A DNA stretch of 64,000 nucleotides, from NCBI GenBank assembly GCA_019454045.1, contig SKCR01021131.1, positions 1-64,000 of the forward strand. The letters run 5' to 3'. The notes under the pieces were generated by a model that was not told where the DNA came from, did no database searches, and worked only from the letters and a program-made list of their open reading frames with translations. The stretch's first letter is position 1. Every line of letters begins with the position of its first letter. This stretch comes from Zanthoxylum bungeanum. Taxonomy: Eukaryota > Streptophyta > Magnoliopsida > Sapindales > Rutaceae. Below, one piece after another: positions 12,510 to 21,653 of the stretch. The position numbers and the translations under genes are program-made.

Positions 12510-12713
12510 TAATTTGACGTGGAGATCCGAGACAAGAAAGAGACAGAAAATAAAATGGCAGATCACTTATCGAGGCTCGAGAATGGAGAAACAACTGGCA
12601 ATGAGATGACAATCAAAGAAACTTTTCCAGATGAAGAGTTGTTTGCTATCAAGTAGCATGAGATCCCATGGTATGCTGATTATGTAAACTACAAAGTATC
12701 GGATAAATGGCCA

Positions 12714-13600
12714 TTGGAATGGATACATCAACAACGAAAGAAATTCTTCAAAGAAGTCAAGCACTATGTCTGGGATGAGTCGTACCTATGCAAACATTGT
12801 GCTAATCAATTATTGAGACGTTGTGTACCACATGAAGAGGTCAATAGTGTTCTGCAACATTGTCATTCATCACCATACGACAGACATTTCAGCGGAGATA
12901 AAACTGCAATCAAAGTCCTACAATCAGGTTTGTTCTGGCCGAACTTGTTTAAAGATACTTACTTATTCATTCTTCAATGTGACAGGTATTAGATAACAAG
13001 AAGTGTTTTGAGGAGAAATGAATGACATCTTCAAAGCATTCTCGAAGTAGAGATATTTGATTTATGAGAGATCGATTTTATGGGACCATTTGTTCCATCA
13101 TTTGGAAACTTTTACATCTTGGTTGCAGTAGACTACGTCTCCAAATGGGTTGAAGCAATAACACTGCCATCAAATGACTCAAAAGTGGTTATAAAATTCC
13201 TTAAAAAGAATATTTTCACTCGCTTTGGAACACATCGGGCAATCATCAGTGATGGTGGCATACACTTCTACAACAGATACTTCGATGCACTCATATCCAA
13301 ATACATAGTTACTCATAAAGTTGCCACTGCTTAATATCCGCAGTCAAATAGACAGGTTGAAGTTTCCAACAGAGAAATCAAGAGAATCTTGGAGAGAACC
13401 GTTGGATCAACAAGGAGGGATTGGTCTAAAAAACTAGATGATGCATTATGGGCCTCTTGGACAACTTACAAGACACTCATTGGTATGTCCCTATGTCGAA
13501 TGGTGCTTGGGAAAGCATGCCATCTGCCTGTGGAGCTTGAACATAAAACATATTGGGGCACTGAAGAAGTTAAATCTTGATCTACAAGTAGCAGAAGAGA
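12714..13600 (+). pseudogene. Integrase of element A (disrupted, C-terminus lost)
   Basis: The zinc-binding region is recognisable as H...CHSSPYDRHFSGDKTAIKV...LQCDRY (12850-12990). The catalytic core follows: [10 protein letters not shown] with the first acidic residue, IISDGGIHF with the second, and [10 protein letters not shown] with the glutamate. An in-frame stop separates the second and third parts near 13332. A late segment ending YWGTEEVK / LNLDLQ marks the end of the recognisable family sequence. The C-terminal DNA-binding domain is missing. Confidence 0.8.
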
Positions 13601-14282
13601 AACGAGATGAAAACCTGCCGGAGCAAAGCCAAGCAAACCCACAAAAGATTGTTATCCACGCAACTCCTGTGAATCCCGCAGGAACAAAGCCCATGAAACC
13701 CACAAAAGATTATTATGAGTGCCCAAGAAAGCATAACGAGGTTTGAAGATTAGAAACCCGTGAAGAACAAAGCCTCACGAACCCCTAATTGCTTGAAACG
13801 CCACAAAAGACAACAACTTCCTTTGATAAGTTTTGAAGAGAATCCACTCTTCCATGGTTAGCCATCCACGGCCTCACCACCAATGTGCCTAACGACAATA
13901 TTAATTTTTTTGGGTTAAAACATTCATCATTTTTATTAATGACAGGCTTGCTTAAATAATACAATGGAAATCCTACCTTTAATATAAAAAAACCAAAAAT
14001 AACCCTAGGTAATAATCCTCATTACAAATAAAATCTTGGACCCTTAACATTTGGCCCACTCTAGAATAAACACTAACATTAACCCCATCTGAGAGGCCTT
14101 CACTTATATATCTTAAACCCCCTTCATTGCCAAATAATGTGAATGAATTATCGTGCTTCTTCCTTTGATGCTTGGATCCATGCTTCGAGGATTGTTTTCT
14201 TTGAATGAAAAATAAAAAAAGGTTGAATTGTTCGAAGAGATTGAAAATTTTAATTTAAACTGCAACAATAAAATAAAATATT
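13601..14282. other. Unidentified spacer
   Basis: Two imperfect copies of a ~60-bp unit (ACCCACAAAAGATT in both) occur at about 13630-13720, followed by AT-rich sequence. I recognise no gene or transposon terminus. It could be the degraded 3' part of element A or of the Copia element it entered. Confidence 0.35.
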
Positions 14283-14540
14283 GGGGCTGGAGGATCCACT
14301 TTTAATATTTAAAATTTAGATATCTCACTTTTTATAATAAATAAATTGTCATTATTACCCAATTAATTTATTCCAGGAATTAATTATGCCAAAACAAATA
14401 AAACCAGCCATATAGGCGGTAGTAACTTTGTCTATAACAAGTCGAGTTAGGTACTCAATTATGTCAAATAAATAAAACCAGCCATATAGGCGGTAACAAA
14501 GTTTGTTAATAATTAATACAAAATTAAATTAAATTAAATA
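14283..14540 (-). repeat. Diverged Gypsy LTR fragment
   Basis: Two copies of ACCAGCCATATAGGCGGTA and the sequence near CTGGAGGATCCACTTTTAAT correspond to the mid-part of the array LTRs but are clearly more diverged. This appears to be an older fragment in the same orientation as the array. Confidence 0.6.
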
Positions 14541-14890
14541 TTAATCATTAGATTATAATTTATATATTATAATATAAGTGAGAGTAATCTAAATTTTCGC
14601 CCTTCTCTTTTTATCTACAGTCTTACCTGTGGCTACCCGTAAGCTAAACATTGATTGTTCTATAAGCTTCTACTAAGAGAAACTTCTAGCCAAGCCATTT
14701 GAAAGTAAGCTCAAGCTTCACCGGGATAGGAGCGAAAAGACACTTTTCTGATTTCAAGTAGCAAGGGAACACAAGTAGACACTTTTGAGGCACAAGAAGC
14801 AACTGAGGGGACACAAAGAGTAGTAAAAGAAGTACAAGGGATCATAAAAGCACTTCTTCTGATACTGATGCCAACCTTAACCGCAAGGAG
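14541..14890. other. Left flank of the tandem array, no gene assigned
   Basis: An 85-codon frame on the minus strand (14711-14968) runs into the LTR and shows no family pattern I recognise. The stretch may be part of an older repeat into which the array inserted. Confidence 0.3.
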
Positions 14891-14895
14891 GGGGG
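14891..14895. repeat. Target-site duplication GGGGG, left copy
   Basis: GGGGG abuts the left end of the array (LTR end AGACCGGCG, expected TGACCGGCG). The same five bases follow the right end at 37343-37347. Five bases is the normal Gypsy duplication, but a homopolymer is weak evidence on its own. Confidence 0.55.
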
Positions 14896-15805
14896 AGACC
14901 GGCGTAAACACACGCGTATAACGCAAGCGCACATATCGTTCAAGTAGTATAAAAAGTATCGATCCCACGAGGACTTAATATCTAACTTATTAATTTTATG
15001 AGGTTAAATGATTACTAGTATCTAACAGGTTGTTTGATTGTTTTGAAATGGTGACAATTCTAAATTTAAAAACAAGTAAATAAAATTGTTCGAAAGTAGA
15101 TTTTAAGAAAATTCAATATTAAAAACTATATAGGGTTGTGATTTCTTCCAATATCATTTTAAAGATGAAGTGATTATCTTAAAGTTGGGTAATATATTGA
15201 TTTATTAACCTGGAACACTAAATTATGTGTAAGCCTCTGTCGATGGTCAGACACAAATACCCAATTTAACCCAATTGAACCATATGTCTATGTCAACCAA
15301 ATTATCTGGATTCATTAAGTTTAAGTTCCAATTATGGCTACCCCCGCCCGACATGTATATGTCTATCCTGTAAGGAAATCTATTAAAGGGTTATCAATCC
15401 TCAAGGAAAATCGTGGGCTATTAAGTCTAAGGCTGAAACCTAAAATCCCTATGTCTAGTTAATTTTAAGTTTCCCAGTTCAATTTTATTAATGGCCAGTT
15501 AATGAAAAAGCATAAGATTAAGACTCAATAAATAAATCTTTATATTACCCAAACCATAATCTAACCCCTTATAAACCGGTGATATTAAAAGTCATCACAA
15601 CCTCAGATAACTAATTTAGTTACAACACATAACTAGGGCTAGTAAAAACTTGAAAATAAAAGACATAAAGTAAAAATGCGGTAAAGTAAATACTGAAAGG
15701 TAAATTACAATAAAATAAAATGCTAAGGTAAAAGGAATTACTTTTACTACTACTAATTTAGATATCTCCCATAATATAATATATAAACTTATGATAACAT
15801 TACCA

Positions 15806-16011
15806 ACCAGCCATATAGGCGGTAACCTGATTGAGTCAAATTAAGTCCAACCAGCCATTAAGGCGGTAAAAAGATTTGTCAATGAACCTGCCATATAGGC
15901 GGTAAGAAAGTTTAATTACCAACCGACCAATCTGGCGGTATCCTTGATTAGTCAGGTTTAAACCAGATTAAAATGAATTACCAACCGACCAATTAAGCAG
16001 TATCCTTTTTA
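15806..16011 (-). repeat. Minisatellite inside the LTR (CCAGCCATATAGGCGGTA family)
   Basis: Five copies of a roughly 18-20 bp motif CCRRCCA-N3-GGCGGTA occur every 33-60 bp. Each is semi-palindromic (ACC...GGT). The same array recurs in every Gypsy LTR here, for example 16937-17140, 22560-22765, 23700-23905, 29650-29855 and 30790-31000, and in opposite orientation at 7490-7625, 32000-32140 and 50175-50365. Its role is unknown; it could be a protein-binding array or simply replication slippage. Confidence 0.7.
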
Positions 16012-17420
16012 CAAAAACTTGACCGGCGTAAACACACACGTATAACGCAAGCGCACGTATCGTTTAAGTAGTATAAAAATATCGATCCCAGGAGGACTTA
16101 ATTCCTACTGTTGTTATTAATTATTGAATCTATTTATTTACAAATATCTAATTGAGGGTGAAAAGAATGATTGCTTGATTGATTGGTTGATTGTAGATTT
16201 TCTAAATAAATAAATAAATAAAAAGACAAAAGAAAATACTAAGGAAAATAACAAAAGACACAAAGATCTAGGGTTGTGAATCATTCTAATATCTTTTAAA
16301 AGATGAAGTGATTATCTTATGTTTGTGTAATAAATCGGTTTACTAACTGGAACACGAAATTATGCGAAAACCTCTGTCGATGGTCAGACGCAAATACCCA
16401 GTTTAACCCAATTGAACCATATGTCTATGTCAACCAAATTATATGGATTCATTAAGTTTAAGTTCCAATTATGGCTACCCCCGCCCGACAGGTATATGTC
16501 TATCTTGTAAGGAAATCTATTAAAGGGTTATCTATCCTCAAGGAAGATCATGGTTATTAAGTCTAAGGCTGAAACCTAAAATCCCTATATCTAATTCATT
16601 TTAAGTTTCTCAGTTCAATTTTATTAATGGCCAGTTAATGAAAAGCATTAAGATTAAGACTCAATAAATAAATCTTTATATTACCCAAACTATAATCTAA
16701 CCCTTTATAAACCGGTGATATTAAAAGTCATCACAACCCCAGATAACTAATTTAGTTACAACACATAACTAGGGCTAGTAAAAACTTGAAAATAAAAGAC
16801 ATAAAGTAAAAATGCGGTAAAGTAAATACTGAAAGGTAAATTACAATAAAATAAAATGTTAAGGTAAAAGGAATTACTTTTACTACTACTAATTTAGATA
16901 TCTCCTATAATATAATATACAAACTTGTGATAACATTACCAACCAGCTATATAAGCGGTAACCTGATTGAGTCAAATTAAGTCCAACCAGCCATTAAGGC
17001 GGTAAAAAGATTTGTCCATGAACCTGCCATATAGGCGGTAAGAAAGTTTAATTACCAACCGACCAATCTGGCAGTATCTTTGATTAGTCAGGTTTAAACC
17101 AGATTAAAATGAATTATCAACCGACCAATATAGCGGTATCCTTTTTAAGTCAAATTTTAAATAGTGATATATTATATTTAAGGGAGATTAATTTAAATAG
17201 TAATAGTAAAAAAGTTACCTTTCACACTAGCAGGGGGAAGTTACCTCCTCATGGTAAATAGTAAAAACTGTAAAAATAAAGAAAGTAAATTACTATTATT
17301 ACAAAACGTAATTAAAATTAATTACAAAACTTAAATTAAAAGAAACTAGAGAGAGAAACTCTCTATTTACATCAATGAAGTGAGAGAGAATGATACCACT
17401 AAAATTGGAATTCCGCGCTC

Positions 17421-17428
17421 TATTTATA
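17421..17428 (-). promoter_or_regulatory. TATA box, composite LTR 1
   Basis: The minus strand reads TATAAATA just downstream (in transcription) of the ACGTGGC cluster and upstream of the R/U5-like part. Equivalent sites occur near 24186 in composite LTR 2 and 49884 in the solo LTR. Confidence 0.6.
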
Positions 17429-17565
17429 GGCGTCAGTAAGGGTAGCGCATCACGACGCCCAGCTCGCGTCGCGACGCCCGTTTTGTCAACGTGGCACGCT
17501 CTGGTTCGTCGACTGCAGATTCTAGATAAGGTTATAAGGTGACAGGTGGCAAGGTGGTTGGGGCT

Positions 17566-17875
17566 CAATTATTGTGACACGTGGCGGCTCGTGATTGGCT
17601 GATTCAGATTCTTATCCGCCACCTGTCAGATATGGATAAGATAGTCAATGATTGATGCTGACGTGGTGCTGACGTGGCGACACGTGGCAAAGTGACTGTC
17701 GGCACCATAGAAATAAGACACGTGGCACTTCCGGATTGGCTGATGATGACGTGGCGATGACGTGGCAGTTTGACTCGATCAACCTGGTGATGTGGATGAT
17801 GAAGTGATAATGACGTGGAGTGACACGTGGCCATGGCGATTGTCGGCACCGTAGGATGATGACACGTGGCACGAC
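17566..17875 (-). promoter_or_regulatory. ACGTGGC (G-box/ABRE-like) cluster in LTR U3, copy 1
   Basis: By my count about five CACGTG hexamers and six further ACGTGG cores lie within 310 bp, mixed with ATTGGCTGAT (CCAAT-box-like) repeats. They lie upstream of the LTR TATA box. In plants such cores bind bZIP and bHLH factors and occur in ABA- and light-responsive promoters; whether this LTR responds to either is inference. Confidence 0.6.
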
Positions 17876-18150
17876 GCACGTTAGCAAAGTCAAAATTTTC
17901 TAAGATTCTGATTTGTGGACCAGGGGCAAGTTTGGCGTCGCGACGCTGAAGGTCTTGGCGCGCGACGCGGAAAATTACCAAAATGCGATTTTTCCAATTT
18001 GTTTTGGTCCAAATTACCTCTAGAATATCCTGAAAATTTATTTATCTACAAAATAACAGAAAACACATCAAAATATTCACAAAACTCAATAAACTATACA
18101 AAATATTAAGTTAAATGAGTGGGAAATAGTGATAGATTTACCACTCATCA

Positions 18151-18168
18151 CACCCCAAACCTAACATT
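18151..18168 (-). other. Polypurine tract of internal region 1
   Basis: The minus strand reads GTTAGGTTTGGGGTG immediately before the LTR start TGATGAG. Copy 2 at 24941-24959 has one more G. This is where plus-strand DNA synthesis would be primed. Confidence 0.7.
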
Positions 18169-19112
18169 TTGCTAGTCCTCGAGCAAAACATAGAATAAAA
18201 TAACATAATTTAACTAAGCCACTTTCGTAGGGATCACAGTTGTATTTAGCGTATGCAACAAATATTTAAACCCCTAGGTGTCCATAGTGGACGAGTTGTA
18301 GTCTCGTGAGGGTTTACAGCAATGATACCCACAAACATTTTACAAAAGTAAAAAGGGAGTGAAACTAATGCACACAAAAGCAAAAAGACAAGCGAAAAGA
18401 GAATAAAGAAGTTAGTGACTAATCAGGTGAAACTTCTACTCCAAATTACTAGTTGTTTTGTTTCTTTCTAAATTACTGAATAAGTAAATTCTCCGATTAT
18501 ATTTACCATTCTCCATATACACAGCCAACATAAGATTAAACAACTCATTTTTACCCACAACAGTCACAAGTGTAGTTGATAAGAGAGTAATATTTTTGTC
18601 CTAAAGTTTTATCAGAATTCACACCTTTTTGTAGCAATGGAATAATTTTTCTCATTTTTCTGATTTTTTCTTTGATTTTTTTTATTTATTTATATACAAT
18701 ACTTTCCGTCTATGTAGCGAGTGTTGGGTCGGTGGCTCCCAAACCAGTTGGTTTTAGGGCACAATGTGTTAAAACACCCTTACAGACTTAATAACTCGGA
18801 TCGCAGATTTTTTTTTTGAGATGCTTCCTCCAATTAAACTAGAGCACTGAATATTACAAACTTTTCAATTTTAGCTCATGTCTGTATGTTACTATGCATG
18901 TTGATAATATCTCCTAACTGAGCATATGAAGATCCATTTTAGTCCGTATTATGGAGAATTCACAAATTAAATAATTTAAAAGGAAATAAACAGAAATTAA
19001 CTTGTTTCGTAATAGGTTTGAGATACGTCTAAGGAGTGGAAACTCCTTATTCAGCTATCTCTTACTAATTTCACCTTTTTAGTCAAAATAAAAACACAAA
19101 AACGCAAAATAT
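18169..19112 (-). other. Non-coding 3' part of internal region 1
   Basis: The stretch is 3' of the LOG-like sequence in element orientation. It closely matches 24960-25915 in copy 2. No ORF or motif is recognised. Confidence 0.5.
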
Positions 19113-19727
19113 TTTTGAAAGAATAGGGTCAACTTGTGGTTCATAGGCTAAGAGTTGGTCTATTAGATCTGGAGCAATTCTGGCAGTGAATAGGAGTTCT
19201 TTCATAGGTTTTGACACGAACCCAATTATCCGAGCATCATTAAGAAACACACAAAGAAAATCATAAAATCCTTCAACGTTGTACAGTCCAAGCGGTTTCT
19301 GGTGTATGTTCAGGTTCGCCCAAGATAATACTATAAAAATTTCCTCTAATGTGCCCAAGCCACCTGGCAAAGCGATAAAAGCATCAGCACGGTTGATCAT
19401 TTCCACTAGTCGCTCGGACATACCTGGCACAATAAGTTCCTCTCTGTTTGATGATCCAATAAGATTTGCCTCTGCCAATGGTTTTGGGATGATTCCCAAA
19501 ACGTGACTGCCTCCTTCTTGTACGGCCTTTTAAACGATTCCCATAAGTCCAAGATTGCATCCGCCATATATTAAGTGCATATTCCTTGCTGCTAAGACTC
19601 GACCCAATTCATGTGCTGCTTCTATGTATTGTGGCTTAACACCAACACTACTACCGCAAAACACACATATGTTTTCAACTCGTCTTCTTGAAGTGGCTTC
19701 AATTTTTTTATGTATTTCTTTCTCAAA
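19113..19727 (-). pseudogene. Captured LOG-like (cytokinin nucleotide phosphoribohydrolase) copy 1, broken
   Basis: The frame shows the LOG family core: an ADAFIALPGGLGTLEE motif (PGGxGTxxE, the nucleotide-binding/catalytic signature), then WANLNIHQKPLGLYNVEGFY. LOG enzymes release active cytokinin bases from riboside monophosphates in the cytosol or nucleus. It is in sense with the retrotransposon and has no introns, unlike typical plant LOG genes. An in-frame TAA at 19530-19532 replaces a serine codon present in copy 2. The 3' end is lost: relative to copy 2 about 270 bp are deleted at 19113, so the frame runs into unrelated sequence. Confidence 0.85.
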
Positions 19728-20163
19728 TCAGGATGCCTTCCAAAGTGCAATGATGAGTTGAATTTATAGAACCTGAAAAGGGTGTGTAATAATAGCACTA
19801 GTATTTTCCCTATGACGTTTGTTAGCTAAATAAAACAAAAGAAATCGTGAAATGTCAAAAAGTCTGGATCATGTCTACGAAAATAACAAAAGAAAAGCAA
19901 ATCAAAGCAATTATTAAGGCAATGAAATTTTGTACGCAATACGCCACTAGCTTAGTATAAATTCATAAGGATGTGTCTCAAGAATTTATTCTTTACTAAG
20001 CCATCACAAATGAATTAGCTCTCTTATTTCTGATTGCCAAACACCATTCCTTCTGTCTTAAAATGCTCCATTTGTGTTTTCCCTACAAAAATAACACACA
20101 AAATTAAAAACTCTACAACATGTATACACAAAATATAAAAATAGAAATTACAACAAATTGTAT
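19728..20163 (-). other. Spacer between the LOG-like and gag-like ORFs, copy 1
   Basis: No coding sequence is recognised. The corresponding part of copy 2 is 26805-27241. Confidence 0.5.
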
Positions 20164-20185
20164 GGGTTGCCTCCCTGCTAGCGCT
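20164..20185 (-). promoter_or_regulatory. Conserved block GCGCTAGCAGGGAGGCAACC, copy 1
   Basis: This block is found at the same place, after the polyprotein and before the accessory ORF, in array copy 2 (27242-27263) and in element C (35980-36001). It is followed by a T-rich stretch ending in TTTGTAG or TTTACAG, which resembles a 3' splice site. It may be part of a leader or splice region for the downstream ORF; this is inference. Confidence 0.45.
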
Positions 20186-20226
20186 AAATTTTTCGTCTTC
20201 AGCCAGACGTGAATGAAATCCATATG

Positions 20227-21168
20227 TCAAGGAGATTTCAGCGTCGTTTTGGATATCCGATTAAAGACAATCCCATGAGCATTGCTTTTGAAGGATCTCT
20301 TCCAACGGTAAAGTGGCAAAAAATATTTTGTCACATTCAGTGTTTGTGCCACCTTTTTAACCTTTGTTGCTCCAGTGGTTCCTGAAAAGAAAGAAAGAAA
20401 ATCAGGAGGTCTCGTATGGTGCTTGACTTTGAATGGAAGTTCCATTCTGTCAAGCTTCTGGGTGATATCTTTGATTTTTACTCCCCAAAACAGTGATGTT
20501 TTGCCTGAATGCTCTGGATCTTCAATTTGGTCTGAAAATTGCTCCTCAATTTGCTCTGTTTCTTGCTCCACCTTTTCTTCATAGATGTATTTTAAGATTT
20601 TTGCGTTCAGTTCTTCATCTATCATCTGTGAAAAACATGCTCCATAAGGGTCAACCTGAGGATGTAAAGATGTTCCTGACATTAGGTCTTCATCCTCTGA
20701 TACGAATGGAATGGATGGTTCAGGTAGATCTTCATTAAACATCATGGTAAAGCATGCTCCAAGATCTTCAATTTGAGGATTGAAAGTTTGATCCTCCGTT
20801 GTTAGTGCAGTTGGTACAAATAGATCAGCTTCATCCTCGTCAGAATCTGAATAATAAAAATCAAATTGAGACTTCGCTGGTTTGGGTTCCCGAACTGATA
20901 CCTCTTGTTGTTGATACTGCCCAGCCTCATCCTCTGCTAAGGTGTCATTATGGATCTCTGGGTACTCGAAGGCTTCATCAGTGTCATCTAAAAATGCTTC
21001 TTGAGGTATGAAGTTCTGGTTTTCTGTTAATTGTCTGATCTGATCTGTTATTCTCTGTATGGATTCTGTTTGACTCTGAATACTTTCAAGTTGATTCTGG
21101 AATGTTTCAAGCATTGTATCCAACTTTTCATCTCGTTTCTTGAACACATCTTTGAGCATGTCAATCAT
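20227..21168 (-). CDS. gag-derived acidic/coiled-coil ORF, copy 1 (313 codons)
   Basis: The frame opens at ATG 21168 (MIDMLKDVFKKRDEKLD), but upstream in-frame codons from about 21516 probably belong to the original gene and contain stops. Residues about 1-50 are heptad-like and glutamine-rich (coiled coil). The middle (about 70-215) is strongly acidic with a duplicated motif (GACFTMMFNEDL and GACFSQMIDEEL). The last ~80 residues are basic and aromatic (FSGTTGATKVKKVAQTL, YFLPLYRWKRSFK). I do not recognise the C-terminal domain. With the zinc knuckle upstream, it is most likely the C-terminal half of a rearranged gag. Confidence 0.5.
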   Translation of the reverse strand: MIDMLKDVFKKRDEKLDTMLETFQNQLESIQSQTESIQRITDQIRQLTENQNFIPQEAFLDDTDEAFEYPEIHNDTLAEDEAGQYQQQEVSVREPKPAKSQFDFYYSDSDEDEADLFVPTALTTEDQTFNPQIEDLGACFTMMFNEDLPEPSIPFVSEDEDLMSGTSLHPQVDPYGACFSQMIDEELNAKILKYIYEEKVEQETEQIEEQFSDQIEDPEHSGKTSLFWGVKIKDITQKLDRMELPFKVKHHTRPPDFLSFFSGTTGATKVKKVAQTLNVTKYFLPLYRWKRSFKSNAHGIVFNRISKTTLKSP

Positions 21169-21516
21169 CTGATCTTCTTCTGATTGTTGATGAAGATCAT
21201 TGTAGGTGGGTGGTGGATAAGATGGAAAATGTGGTTATGTGAAATGTGATGGCTAGTCATACTATGAAGGATCTTGATAGTTCTGCCACCCTGGATGGTA
21301 GTTGTATTCGCAATAATCTCTAGGGTGGTTACCATTACATATGTCACATCTCCCCATTGTGTCTTGTTAAGCAAATGTGGTATTGCTTGGTTCTGGCATC
21401 CAGTGATAATTGTAGGGCTGGACAACATGCCTCAGAAAATCGGACTGTTGCTCCCAGATTTGGGGTGTATCTTCTAGTAAAGCTCGAAATCTTTCAATCT
21501 CCCAATAATGTTCCAT
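21169..21516 (-). pseudogene. N-terminal gag part with zinc knuckle, copy 1 (stops)
   Basis: ATG at 21516 opens MEHYWEIERFRALL. A TAA interrupts the frame before the zinc-knuckle-like CDICNGNHPRDYC (C-x2-C-x3-H-x4-C). Three further stops lie between the knuckle and the coiled-coil ORF. The first TAA is shared with copy 2 at the same position, so the shared ancestor was already interrupted there, or translation began downstream. Confidence 0.6.
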
Positions 21517-21629
21517 TTTTTCAATCAACGGAAAACAAAATAAAGAAATAAAAATTACAGATAAAAATAAAGAAAATTAGATACAAGTAAATTAGATAGC
21601 TTCAAAATTAATAACTCAAGAAAAATAAG

Positions 21630-21647
21630 TCCCCGGCAAAGGCGCCA
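21630..21647 (-). other. Primer binding site, tRNA-Asp type, internal region 1
   Basis: The minus strand reads TGGCGCCTTTGCCGGGGA, one mismatch from the expected complement of the tRNA-Asp 3' end. It lies 6 nt inside the LTR end. Confidence 0.8.
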
Positions 21648-21653
21648 AAAACT

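Larger units (their letters stand above)
6730..13600 (+). mobile_element. Ty3/Gypsy retrotransposon A (Athila/Tat-like), 3' truncated, inactive
   Basis: The order is 5' LTR (6730-8522), tRNA-Asp primer site, gag, protease, RT, RNase H, integrase, which is the Ty3/Gypsy order. Every domain carries stops or frameshifts. No plus-strand 3' LTR follows; recognisable coding sequence fades near 13600. It interrupts a Copia gag fragment at 6729. Gag and protease are very similar to those of element C at 31060, so the two are close relatives. The RT motif FMDD and the tRNA-Asp primer site fit the Athila/Tat branch. Confidence 0.85.
14896..18150 (-). repeat. Composite LTR 1 (3' LTR of the array)
   Basis: On the minus strand it begins TGATGAGTGGTAAATC (18150) and runs as a full 2131-bp LTR to 16020. 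After AGTTTTT, which is the first bases that follow an LTR before the primer site, it jumps into a second LTR copy that lacks its 5' part and ends at 14896. The same junction (TTTTTACAAAAACTTGACC on the plus strand) is present in all three array LTRs. Confidence 0.85.

Noticed and set aside
14711..14968. 85-codon minus-strand frame at the left flank of the array
   Set aside because: It reads across the array boundary at 14896 into the LTR and shows no known motif.
15806..16011. Regularly spaced ~18-bp repeats resembling a CRISPR array
   Set aside because: The repeats are imperfect, the spacers are themselves conserved between LTR copies, and the setting is a plant LTR.
17604..17981. 125-codon minus-strand frame, with shorter frames at 24392-24664 and 36760-37057
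   Set aside because: They lie in the ACGTGGC-rich U3 of the LTRs, are composed of repeated H-V-I-I / P-R-V-T strings from the DNA repeat, and are not conserved in frame among LTR copies.
21274..21551. Plus-strand frames opposite the gag-like ORF, repeated at 28381-28637
   Set aside because: Antisense shadows of the gag-derived region, which has the zinc knuckle and coiled coil on the minus strand.
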